Shown: piece after piece, positions 17,922-25,958 of the stretch
How the letters are laid out: every line of letters begins with the position of its first letter
Position numbering within the stretch: position 1 is the first letter of the stretch
Assembly: GCA_020441905.1 (NCBI GenBank)
Contig: JAGRLG010000035.1
Span: 1 to 64,000 of the forward strand
Length of the DNA: 64,000 nucleotides
Direction of reading: 5' to 3'
From: Rhodobiaceae bacterium
GTDB taxonomy: Bacteria > Pseudomonadota > Alphaproteobacteria > Rhizobiales > NORP267
Position numbers and translations under genes: made by a program
Notes under the pieces: model-generated
The model's database searches: none
The model's input: the letters and a program-made list of their open reading frames with translations, nothing else
Told to the model about the DNA's origin: nothing

Positions 17922-19172
17922 TCAGGACATCAGCAGGCGGACGACTTCGAAGGCGAAGACCAGGCCGGAGAGCGCGGCACCGACCACCGGAACCGCCAGG
18001 GGGACGGTAAAGGACGGGGTTGAGACGGGCGGCGGCGCGCCGGCGAGCTTGAGCCGCAGCAGGGCCAGATTGACCAGAATAAAGACAAACAGCACCATGG
18101 CCGAGGTGGCGCGGGCGAGGACCGAAATCGGCGCCGCTACCGCCAGCACGATGACGACAACCAGGACGAGGCCGGTTGCCAGCAGCGGCGTGCGGGTAAG
18201 GGGACTGACGCGGCCGAGCGGCTCGGGAAGCGCGCCTTCGCGCGACAGGCCGTAAAGCACGCGGGTGGCCATGACGATCTGGATCAGGATGGTGTTGAGC
18301 GTCGATGCCACGGCTATGGCGCTGATAAGCGCCGGGTCGCCGCCGGTGAGGCGGGCATAGAGATGGGCCAGTGGCGCCTCCTGCCCGGCCAGCCCTGGGG
18401 CGCCGATGGTGGCGACTGCGACGAAGGCTATGGCGAGATAGAGAACGGTGGTGGCGAGCAGGGTAAGGCCGATCGCGGCGGGAAGGGCGCGCTCCGGCCT
18501 TTTGACCTCCTCGGCCATATTGACGATATCCTCAAAACCGACAAAGGCGAAAAAGGCGAGCAGCAGGCCGGAGCCGACGCCGAGCCAGGGCGCGGCGGCA
18601 AGGCCGGGCCATGAGGCGTGCAAGGCGGCCCAGGGCGCGGAGATCTCAGGCACCGCGATGGCAATGATCCAGACCAGGGCGCCGACCTCGAACAGGCTGA
18701 CGGCGATGGCGAAGGCCACGGATTGCACCACGCCCCAGGCCGCGACGGCGCCAAGGGCAAGGACGATGGCAAGGGCAAGCATGAGCGGCGGCAGGTCGAT
18801 AAAGGAACGCAGATAGCCCGCGGCGCCGATGGCCACGGCGGCCGAAGAGACCACGCCGGCCGCGGCGACCAGCAGGCCGGCAAGGCGCACCATGAAAAGG
18901 CTGGAGAAGGCGGCGCCGACATAGACCGCTTCGCCGGCAGCGCGCGGAAAACGCGCCGACAATTCGCAATAACTGTAGGCGGTGGGCGCGATGACCAGCG
19001 CCGCGAGCAGAAAGGACAGCGGCGCCGCGGCGCCAGCATTGGCCGCAACCTCGCCGACCAGAACATAGATGCCGGCGCCGACGGTGACACCGATGCCATA
19101 CAGGGCGAGCGGCAGGGTGGTGATGGAGCGCCGCAGCGCCGGCCCGCCGCTATCGTTCGACAGCTCGCTCAA
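17922..19172 (-). CDS. APC superfamily amino acid permease
   Basis: This inner-membrane amino acid transporter has 416 residues and about twelve predicted helices. Helix 1 carries the APC unwound motif (GIGVTVGAGIYVLVGE). Helix 6 has FFAFVGFEDIVNMAEEVKRP, the classic signature with Glu/Lys/Pro after the substrate helix, and the helix 8 region has STLNTILIQIVMATRVLYGL. The TTG at 19172 was chosen because GGAGG lies 7 nt before it. An ATG at 19217 has no ribosome site and adds a proline/glycine tail foreign to the family. The substrate is unknown. No enzyme genes are linked, so the pathway is open. Confidence 0.9.
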   Translation of the reverse strand: MSELSNDSGGPALRRSITTLPLALYGIGVTVGAGIYVLVGEVAANAGAAAPLSFLLAALVIAPTAYSYCELSARFPRAAGEAVYVGAAFSSLFMVRLAGLLVAAAGVVSSAAVAIGAAGYLRSFIDLPPLMLALAIVLALGAVAAWGVVQSVAFAIAVSLFEVGALVWIIAIAVPEISAPWAALHASWPGLAAAPWLGVGSGLLLAFFAFVGFEDIVNMAEEVKRPERALPAAIGLTLLATTVLYLAIAFVAVATIGAPGLAGQEAPLAHLYARLTGGDPALISAIAVASTLNTILIQIVMATRVLYGLSREGALPEPLGRVSPLTRTPLLATGLVLVVVIVLAVAAPISVLARATSAMVLFVFILVNLALLRLKLAGAPPPVSTPSFTVPLAVPVVGAALSGLVFAFEVVRLLMS

Positions 19173-19290
19173 GATCCAGCCTCCCCGCCCTTGGCCCGGC
19201 GGCGCCAACGGCGCCATGAAGGGAAGGTAAGGGCGATGCGGACGGAATGGGAGGGCGGGGGATGAAAAAACAAATCACGAAAGGCGGGAA

Positions 19291-19367
19291 TGGTACAGCT
19301 GGCTGGATTCGAACCAGCGACCTCTTGATCCACAATCAAGCGCTCTAACCAACTGAGCTACAGCTGC
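19291..19367 (-). tRNA. tRNA-His (anticodon GTG), CCA encoded
   Basis: The 77-nt minus-strand gene folds into a full cloverleaf: acceptor GCAGCTG with CAGCTGT, D-arm, anticodon stem CTTGA/TCAAG with anticodon GTG, T-arm GCTGG-TTCGAAT-CCAGC, and encoded CCA. The first acceptor pair is G1:U72 and the discriminator is A73. A bacterial tRNA-His normally has G-1 paired with C73. G1-U72 with A73 is the exception known for alphaproteobacteria, where HisRS has changed to match. Confidence 0.97.
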
Positions 19368-19446
19368 ACGGGGCCGCCAATCGTGCGGCGCAAACTAAGG
19401 CCTAGCCCGCGCCTTGGCAAGAGGAAGAGACGGCCTTGCCAACAGC

Positions 19447-19475
19447 AAACGGCCCGGCGCGGGGCCGGGCCGTTT
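19447..19475 (-). terminator. Strong bidirectional hairpin downstream of the phasin gene
   Basis: AAACGGCCCGGC (19447-19458) pairs perfectly with its reverse complement at 19464-19475 around a 5-nt loop. On the minus strand it ends the phasin transcript (TTTGCTGTT follows). On the plus strand TCTGGTCTTTT follows. Confidence 0.8.
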
Positions 19476-19545
19476 CTGGTCTTTTCAAGGGCGGCAAAGC
19501 GCCGCCGCTGCGCCTCATTTGAAGGCGCAAACCGGCAGGATCACC

Positions 19546-20040
19546 TTAGCGCGCGTCGGCAATGACGTCGAAGGTGCGGGCCGCGTTCTCGCGAATCGGC
19601 TTGGCGGCCTCGATGGTGATTTCGCCAACGAGACGGGCGATCGCCTGGCTGCGCGAGGTCAGGGCATCCATGCGGGCGCGCATGAACCTGTTGTGCAGTT
19701 CAATGGCCTCGGCGGGGGTGCGGACACCGGCAAGATCGCTGACGAGATCGAACTGGGCCGTGGCGGTGTCCTTGATGGCTCCGATGATCTGGCGGTTGAG
19801 GGCCGTCGCGCCCTTGCTCGCCGAAGTGACGCTGTCTTCAATGGCGCCGCTGGCGTTCTCGGCGGCAGTCTTGAACACCTCGTAGGTGTCCTTGGCCTTG
19901 GTAACGCTCTGTTCCGCCAGCTTGCGGACCACCTGCGGCACTTCCGCGGTCACGAATTTCAACTCGGGCACCGCCTTGGGGGCAGGAGCTGCCTTGGCGG
20001 GAACCGCTTCAACCGAAACCTTTTTCTCGTTCTCGGACAT
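19546..20040 (-). CDS. Phasin family protein
   Basis: Phasins coat polyhydroxybutyrate granules and control their number and size. The 164-residue protein has an Ala/Pro/Lys-rich N terminus (VPAKAAPAPKAVPELK). A helical Phasin_2-type domain follows (VVRKLAEQSVTKAKDTYEVF, then LNRQIIGAIKDTATAQFDLV and LHNRFMRARMDALTSRSQAI). The ATG at 20040 has AAGGA 7 nt upstream; the frame upstream is non-family sequence. Two palindromes lie 113-145 bp before the start and could be sites for a PHB-responsive repressor such as PhaR. No pha synthase gene is in the window. Confidence 0.9.
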   Translation of the reverse strand: MSENEKKVSVEAVPAKAAPAPKAVPELKFVTAEVPQVVRKLAEQSVTKAKDTYEVFKTAAENASGAIEDSVTSASKGATALNRQIIGAIKDTATAQFDLVSDLAGVRTPAEAIELHNRFMRARMDALTSRSQAIARLVGEITIEAAKPIRENAARTFDVIADAR

Positions 20041-20152
20041 CCTGATATCCTTCCATCTGGTCCTGAGGCGGTGGATCGGGGTGCTGACACCGCCGCCAAT
20101 CTCCGGTGCTGCACCGGCTAATATCTTCACATCAAGATTAGCGACTTTTATT

Positions 20153-20185
20153 TTGCACTGCAATATGTTTTTTGTGCAGCGCACA
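20153..20185. promoter_or_regulatory. Pair of TGCA-type palindromes upstream of the phasin gene
   Basis: TTGCACTGCAA (20153-20163) and TGTGCAGCGCACA (20173-20185) are both perfect inverted repeats. The position and TGCA core fit a PhaR-like repressor site, but the regulator is inferred, not seen. Confidence 0.5.
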
Positions 20186-20420
20186 TATCGCATGGTGGCG
20201 AGGCCGGAATCCTCGAGCCGCCGATTAACCATTGGCCGGATCTGCGGTGAATCGGCGGCCGCGCTTTGTGGACGCACCGGGCAAATGGCTATATCAATTG
20301 ATCGATCGGGGATCCGGCGTTTTCTTGGGGAAATGTGCCGGGATTTCATGCGTTTCGCCGCGGCGGGACGCCGGGACAGTCAAATGCGGGCACCCCTTCC
20401 GCATTCGGGATCGGACGCGC
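20186..20420. other. Rest of the gene-free gap between phasin and sensor kinase
   Basis: The total gap is 380 bp. Apart from the two palindromes, no gene, tRNA or clear terminator was seen. The kinase frame is open upstream to 20232, but that part has no kinase-family sequence. Confidence 0.45.
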
Positions 20421-23237
20421 ATGACCAGCAGCGGCAGATCGATTTTTGATGTCGTGACCAACCCGCCGGCAAACTGGCACGGTTCGGGCGCGGTCTGGCT
20501 GTGGGATACCGGCCGCCGGCGCCTTGCCTGGGCCAATGGGGAAGCCCTGGCGCTTTGGGAGGCAAAGGATTTCGCGCAAGCGGAGGCCCGAATGGACGTT
20601 GCCCAGCAGCCGGGACTGGCCAATCTGGCGCGGCTGTCGGGGACATTGCCGGAAAATGGCGGGCGGATTGAACGGCTGCGCCTGTTTATCGGCGGCTCGA
20701 ATGCCAATCTGACCTGCCAATGCGCCTGGCACCCTTGCGGACGCGGGCGGCTGCTGGCGGTGCGCGTGCTCGACGCCGGAGCGCGGCGCAGCGGCGGGCG
20801 GGGCGGTCATCGGGCCGCCGATTCGGCGGGCGGCGACCTTGCGGCCGGCATGCTGGCCGGGCTGGGCGAACCGGCGCTGGCCATCGGCAAGGGCGGAGAT
20901 TTGCTCTACGCCAACCCGCCCGGCGCCAGCCTGTTTTTCAATGTCGCGCCCGACGGCACCCATCGCCACGCCATCCGCGGCCTCGATGCGCTGGCGCGGC
21001 GGGCGGGCGAAACCGGGCGCTGCGAGGGCCGGCTGCGCTGCGGCGACATGGTGGTCAATGTCGAGGCGGTCGAAGTAAGGCCGGCGGACGGCGGGCAGGG
21101 TTTTGTCGCCGTGCGCGGACTTGGCGCGGCGGCAGCGGAAAGCGCGCCGGCACGGCCCGATGACGGCGCCCCCGGCGCCAGGATCGAGGCCGCGATCAGC
21201 TCGGCGGCGGCGGCAGAGCAAGGCGAAAAGAGCGGCGAAGGCCGACCGCACCCTGAATTGCCGCTCGGTCCCGGCACGGCGGCGGGCCGGGAAAGCGCGG
21301 CCGGGCAACCGGCAAGGGAAGCGCCCGGCCCCCAGGAGGGAAGCGGCGATCTCGCATGGCAGGCCCGCAGCGCGCCGGAAGCGGAATTCGGCGCCGATGA
21401 CGGCGACGCTACGGATGTCATTTTCAAGACCGACTGGGATGGCCCGGGCGAGAGCGCGGGGCTGCGGACGGGCGGGCAGCGCGGACGCCACGGCGAGGTC
21501 GTTCCCTTCCGGGGCGGCGGACGGGCGACCGAGCGCATCAATCCGCTGGATCCTCATGAGCATGATGCGTTCCGTGCGCTGGCCAAGGCCCTGGGCGCCC
21601 GAATCGAGGGCGACGAGGCGGATGATGGCGGAACTCCGGCGCAACAGGACCTCGCGCCGGAGGGATCGAAATTCCTGCCTCCGGTCGGAAATGACCCGGA
21701 GGATGCTGGCCGGGGCGGCAAAAAGGCGGCCGGGATATCGCCGCCGCTGAGCGCGCAACCGGCGATCAAGCGCGACGATCTGGCCGAACTCCTGGTCCGG
21801 CTTCCGGTCGGAGTCCTGATCTACCGCGATGGCGAGCCGCTTTTTGCCAACCGGGCCTTTCTCGACCTGTTCGGATTTGCCGATATCGGCGAATTGGCGG
21901 CGCGGGGCGACGTGACCCGGCTGCTGCCCCGCAGCGGGGAGCCGCAATCACGGTCCGGCGGCGAAACCGGCCGCAGCGGCGCCCTCACCGCCTATGACCG
22001 CCATGGCCGCCCGGTGCCGGTCATGGCCCGGCTTCAGGCCGTCAATTGGGGCGAGAGCACGGCAATGGCGCTCAGTGTCCAGCCCGCCGGCGAAGCGGTA
22101 TCGCCGGCGCCCGGCGCCAGGGAAGAGGAATGGGCGAAGATCGCCGGGCTGGCGACATCCGGGCTGGCCATCCTCTCCCAGCAAGGCGCAATCACCAGCC
22201 TCAGCGCGGCGGCCCAAAGCCTGCTCGGCCGCTCCAGCGAGGACTGCGCCGGCGCGCCCTTCGAAACCCTGTTCTGCCCCGCCAGCCGGGAGGTGGTGCG
22301 CGACTATCTGGACGGCTTGCGGACCCATGGCGTCGCCTCCATCCTCGGCGACGGGCGCAGTGTCGCGGCCGCCGTGCCCGGCGCCGCCGACCTGCCGCTT
22401 TTCGTCACGCTCGGCATATTGGGTGATGATCCCGAGCGGCGTTTCTGCGCAATTTTCCGTGATATCAGCGCATCGGCGCGCAAGGAAGCCGAACTGGTCA
22501 AGGCCCGCGACCTGGCGGAAGAGACAAGCCGGCAGAAATCCGAGTTCATCACCCGCATGAGCCATGAAATGCGCACGCCGCTCAACTCGATCATCGGATT
22601 TGCCGAGGTGATCATGGGCGAGCATATCGGCAATATCGGCTCGGAACGCTACCGCGACTATATCCGCGACATCCATGCCAGCGGGCGACATCTGCTCGGT
22701 CTGGTCAATGACCTGCTCGACCTGTCGAAAGTGGAAGCGGGCAAGATGGAACTCGACTTCGCCAGTGTCGATATCAACGAAATCGCCGTCCAGGCCATCC
22801 GCCTGATGCTGCCGGAAGCCAATCGCGGCCGTGTCGTCCTGCGCTCCAGCCTGGCGCGCAAGCTGCCGGCGGTGGTGGCCGACGCCCGCAGCCTGAAGCA
22901 GATCCTGCTCAACCTGCTGTCCAACGCCGTCAAGTTCACCCTGCCCGGCGGGCAGGTGGCGCTGGCGACGGTGCTGACTCCGGCCGGCGAGGTGCAGATC
23001 CGGGTCCGCGATACCGGCATCGGCATGGAGGAACAGGACCTGGCGCTGGCGATGGAACCCTATGGCCAGGCGGCCCGCACGGCGAAATTGCCACGCACCC
23101 CCGGCACCGGGCTGGGCCTGCCTCTGACCAAGGCCCTGGCGGAAGCAAACCGGGCGCGGTTCCATATCGAGAGCGAGGATGGCCGCGGCACGCTGACCGA
23201 GATCACCTTCCCTTCCCAGCGCGTGCTCGACGAATAG
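20421..23237 (+). CDS. pdhS: PdhS-like PAS-domain sensor histidine kinase
   Basis: This 938-residue kinase resembles the PleC/DivJ homologues of the PdhS group, which control cell polarity and division in Hyphomicrobiales through DivK and CtrA. There is no transmembrane segment. PAS-like segments lie in the N-terminal 250 residues and at about 455-680 (VLIYRDGEPLFANRAFLDLF). They flank a long acidic, low-complexity linker (residues 250-440). The HisKA box has phospho-acceptor H715 (SHEMRTPLNSIIGF). The ATPase domain has LLNLLSNAVKFT (N box), RDTGIGM (G1) and TGLGLPLTKAL (G2). The match to PdhS is strongest in the kinase core; no partner regulator is adjacent. Confidence 0.85.
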   Translation: MTSSGRSIFDVVTNPPANWHGSGAVWLWDTGRRRLAWANGEALALWEAKDFAQAEARMDVAQQPGLANLARLSGTLPENGGRIERLRLFIGGSNANLTCQCAWHPCGRGRLLAVRVLDAGARRSGGRGGHRAADSAGGDLAAGMLAGLGEPALAIGKGGDLLYANPPGASLFFNVAPDGTHRHAIRGLDALARRAGETGRCEGRLRCGDMVVNVEAVEVRPADGGQGFVAVRGLGAAAAESAPARPDDGAPGARIEAAISSAAAAEQGEKSGEGRPHPELPLGPGTAAGRESAAGQPAREAPGPQEGSGDLAWQARSAPEAEFGADDGDATDVIFKTDWDGPGESAGLRTGGQRGRHGEVVPFRGGGRATERINPLDPHEHDAFRALAKALGARIEGDEADDGGTPAQQDLAPEGSKFLPPVGNDPEDAGRGGKKAAGISPPLSAQPAIKRDDLAELLVRLPVGVLIYRDGEPLFANRAFLDLFGFADIGELAARGDVTRLLPRSGEPQSRSGGETGRSGALTAYDRHGRPVPVMARLQAVNWGESTAMALSVQPAGEAVSPAPGAREEEWAKIAGLATSGLAILSQQGAITSLSAAAQSLLGRSSEDCAGAPFETLFCPASREVVRDYLDGLRTHGVASILGDGRSVAAAVPGAADLPLFVTLGILGDDPERRFCAIFRDISASARKEAELVKARDLAEETSRQKSEFITRMSHEMRTPLNSIIGFAEVIMGEHIGNIGSERYRDYIRDIHASGRHLLGLVNDLLDLSKVEAGKMELDFASVDINEIAVQAIRLMLPEANRGRVVLRSSLARKLPAVVADARSLKQILLNLLSNAVKFTLPGGQVALATVLTPAGEVQIRVRDTGIGMEEQDLALAMEPYGQAARTAKLPRTPGTGLGLPLTKALAEANRARFHIESEDGRGTLTEITFPSQRVLDE

Positions 23238-23405
23238 GCATTGGCGCCGCGGGACCCCGCCAAACGCCGCACTGCGGCACTTGGGCGCGCTGGCAAACCT
23301 CATTTCCAGCTGCCAATGGCTCGCAAAATCCACGCGGCGCGGCTAGTTTGAATGTCGCCCCGGGGCACCCATATATCTGACGGTTCAAAAAGGCGGAGAA
23401 TGTGC

Positions 23406-23870
23406 ATGCCGACCAACAACAAAGTCATGAAGCACCTGACCGAAGCGCTGGCGATGGAGCTGACCGCAATCAACCAGTACTTCCTGCATGCCCATATTTT
23501 CAACGACTGGGGATTCAAGAAGCTGTCGGCCAAAATGCGCGAGGAAATGGCCGAGGAGCAGGCCCATGCCGACCAGCTGATGGCACGGATCATCTTTCTC
23601 GACGGCATGCCCGATACCGGAAAGCTGAACAAGGTCTATACCGCCAAGACCGTAGTCGATCTGTTCAAGGCCGACCTGAAGGAAGAACTCCGGGCGCTGG
23701 AATTCTATTCCATGGCTGCGGGCGACTGCGACCAGGCCAGGGACTATGTCAGCCGCGATCTCTTCGTTTCCCTGCTGACCGAGGAAGAAGGCCATGTCGA
23801 GTGGCTCAAGGAGCAGCTCAACCTCATCGAGCGCATGGGCGAAGGCAATTACCTGCAAACCCAGATGTAG
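23406..23870 (+). CDS. bfr: Bacterioferritin without the heme-ligand methionine
   Basis: This 24-mer iron-storage protein has 154 residues. The ferroxidase ligands are all present with E. coli numbering: E18, E51, H54, E94, E127 and H130. The heme-binding position 52 is Gln, where standard bacterioferritin has Met (segment EEMAEEQAHAD). It therefore probably stores iron without heme, or forms mixed shells with a heme-binding partner. The start is ATG 23406, with GGAG 7 nt upstream; an ATG at 23400 is too close to that site. It is followed by an iron-type ABC permease on the same strand. No bacterioferritin-associated ferredoxin (Bfd) gene was seen next to it. Confidence 0.93.
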   Translation: MPTNNKVMKHLTEALAMELTAINQYFLHAHIFNDWGFKKLSAKMREEMAEEQAHADQLMARIIFLDGMPDTGKLNKVYTAKTVVDLFKADLKEELRALEFYSMAAGDCDQARDYVSRDLFVSLLTEEEGHVEWLKEQLNLIERMGEGNYLQTQM

Positions 23871-24070
23871 GACCAGATGCCGCCCAGGAGGCGGCAGCGG
23901 CGCTTCGCCCGCATGCACGCGGAGGCAAGCCGCGTATCGACATGGCCATTGCTTGCCTGCTAGGCAGTTGAAGGCGCGGCGTGGCGGCGAGAGCTGCGCG
24001 CCGCCCGGCGCCTGGTGAATAGTGAGTGTGCAGCGTGCGCGGGCCCCCAAAGAACACTACCCAGATCTAC

Positions 24071-25774
24071 ATGGCGGCCGCCTCGCCGGTAGCCCGCAAC
24101 CTGTCGGACCTGCGCTGGGCACTGGCGGTGTTCGCGATTTCGGCGGTGGCGGTGGCGCCGATGCTGGCGCTGGCGGTCATGGCTTTCGGCCCCTCGACGG
24201 GCGCCGGGGCCAATATATGGCCGCATCTGCTGGCGACGGTGCTGCCGGGGGCGGTGCGCGACACCCTGGTCCTGATGGCCGGCGTCGGCGTGCTGACCCT
24301 GGTTACCGGAACCGGAACCGCCTGGCTGGTGACGATGTGCCGCTTTCCCGGCCGCGCTGTCTTCGAGTGGCTGCTGCTGGTTCCGCTGGCGATGCCGACT
24401 TACATCATCGCCTATTGCTGGGTCGAGGTTCTCGACTATTCGGGGCCGGCTCAGACCGCCCTGCGCGCCGTGTTCGGGTGGAAAAATGCGACCGAGTACT
24501 GGTTTCCCGAAATCCGCTCGCGCGGCGGCGCGGTCTTTGTCATGGGAAGCGTACTCTACCCTTATGTCTATCTGACCGCCCGCAGTTCCTTCCTGGCGCA
24601 GTCGGTCTGCGTGCTCGACGTGGCGCGCACCCTCGGGCGCAATGCCTGGGGCACTTTCCGCGAGGTCGGCCTGCCGCTGGCCCGCCCGGCGCTGGTCGCC
24701 GGGGTGACGCTGGTGCTGATGGAAACCGTCAACGACATCGGCGCGGTCGAGTTTTTCGGCGTCAAGACGCTGACGGTGGCGATCTATTCGACCTGGCTCG
24801 GGCGCGGCAATCTGGCCGGCGCGGCGCAGCTTTCGGCGGTTCTCCTGGTGGTGGTGCTGTTCCTGATCTGGCTCGAACGCCACAGCCGCCGCAACCAGCG
24901 TTTTCATCATACCTCCAGCAAGGTCCACCCGCTGCCCCATGCCCGGCTTTCCGGCTGGCGCGGCCTGCTCGCCGCCTTTGTCTGCCTGGCGCCGGTGCTG
25001 GCCGGCTTCTTCATTCCTGTCGCGGTGCTGGCCGGCTATGCCAGCCTGCGCCTTGAGGGTGCCCTGAGCAGCGATTTTCTCGGCCTGGTCCGCAACAGCC
25101 TCACCCTGGCGGCGCTGGCGGCGGCAATCACGGTCGGCGCCGGCATCGTCCTCGTCTATGCGCGGCGCCTGTCGCGCTCGCGCGCCGTCCATCTGATGAC
25201 GCGGGTTGCCAGCATCGGCTATGCAATTCCCGGAACGGTGCTGGCGATCGGCATCCTGGTGCCGCTGGCCAGCCTCGACAATGCGGTCGACGGCTGGATG
25301 AGGGACAGCTTCGGCATATCCACCGGCCTGATGCTGTCGGGAAGCGCCTTCGCCATCGTCCTTGCCTATTCCATACGCTTCCTTGCCGTTTCCCATGGCG
25401 CGATCGACGCCGGCACCGGCAAGGTGAGCCCGCATCTGGGCATGGCGGCACGCACGCTGGGACTGAGCGCCGGCGGCGCCCTGCGGCTGATCCACCTGCC
25501 CCTGATCCGGCCGGCGGTGATCACCGCGGCGCTGCTGGTGTTTGTCGATTCGATGAAGGAACTGCCGGCAACCATACTGCTCAGGCCCTTCAATTTCGAA
25601 ACGCTGGCGACCAATGTCTATTCCTATGCCTCGCTGGAGCGTTTCGAGGATGCGGCGCTGGCGGCGCTGACCATCGTGCTCGCGGGCCTGGTGCCGGTGG
25701 CACTGCTCAACCGCGCCGCCAAGCTCAGTTTCCGCGCCAGGGCCTCGGTCGACGGACCGGCGGCCGCCCTGTGA
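24071..25774 (+). CDS. Iron(III)-type ABC transporter permease (FbpB/SfuB-like, fused double permease)
   Basis: This 567-residue inner-membrane protein has two tandem BPD_transp_1 modules. Each has about six helices and an EAA loop: DVARTLGRNAWGTFREVGLP near residue 190, and MAARTLGLSAGGALRLIHLP near residue 460. This double layout is typical of ferric iron permeases (FbpB, SfuB, FutB). The protein needs an ATPase and a periplasmic binding protein, and neither is adjacent, so it is an orphan here. ATG 24071 is taken as start; an upstream GTG at 24026 is possible, and neither has a clear ribosome site. Its neighbour bfr supports an iron role. Thiamine or putrescine permeases are alternatives. 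Confidence 0.85.
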   Translation: MAAASPVARNLSDLRWALAVFAISAVAVAPMLALAVMAFGPSTGAGANIWPHLLATVLPGAVRDTLVLMAGVGVLTLVTGTGTAWLVTMCRFPGRAVFEWLLLVPLAMPTYIIAYCWVEVLDYSGPAQTALRAVFGWKNATEYWFPEIRSRGGAVFVMGSVLYPYVYLTARSSFLAQSVCVLDVARTLGRNAWGTFREVGLPLARPALVAGVTLVLMETVNDIGAVEFFGVKTLTVAIYSTWLGRGNLAGAAQLSAVLLVVVLFLIWLERHSRRNQRFHHTSSKVHPLPHARLSGWRGLLAAFVCLAPVLAGFFIPVAVLAGYASLRLEGALSSDFLGLVRNSLTLAALAAAITVGAGIVLVYARRLSRSRAVHLMTRVASIGYAIPGTVLAIGILVPLASLDNAVDGWMRDSFGISTGLMLSGSAFAIVLAYSIRFLAVSHGAIDAGTGKVSPHLGMAARTLGLSAGGALRLIHLPLIRPAVITAALLVFVDSMKELPATILLRPFNFETLATNVYSYASLERFEDAALAALTIVLAGLVPVALLNRAAKLSFRARASVDGPAAAL

Positions 25775-25958
25775 CCGGCAGCGGCCAGGAGCCGCGCCGC
25801 GCCGTGGCGGGGCCGGGCCCTGTGGACAGGCGGGCAAGACGGCGGCGGGATGGCGGCGGGATGGCGGAAATCGGCACTTTTGCCTTTGAAGCATCCGGGG
25901 CGCCGCCTAAGATGGCCCTGCCCCGCGCCCGAATCGCCAGCGCATCGGTTTTCAGAAC

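Noticed and set aside
20346-23333. Two long minus-strand frames (533 and 461 codons) over the PdhS-like kinase gene
   Set aside because: The plus strand has a complete HisKA/ATPase set; the minus frames show no family sequence and break in the middle.
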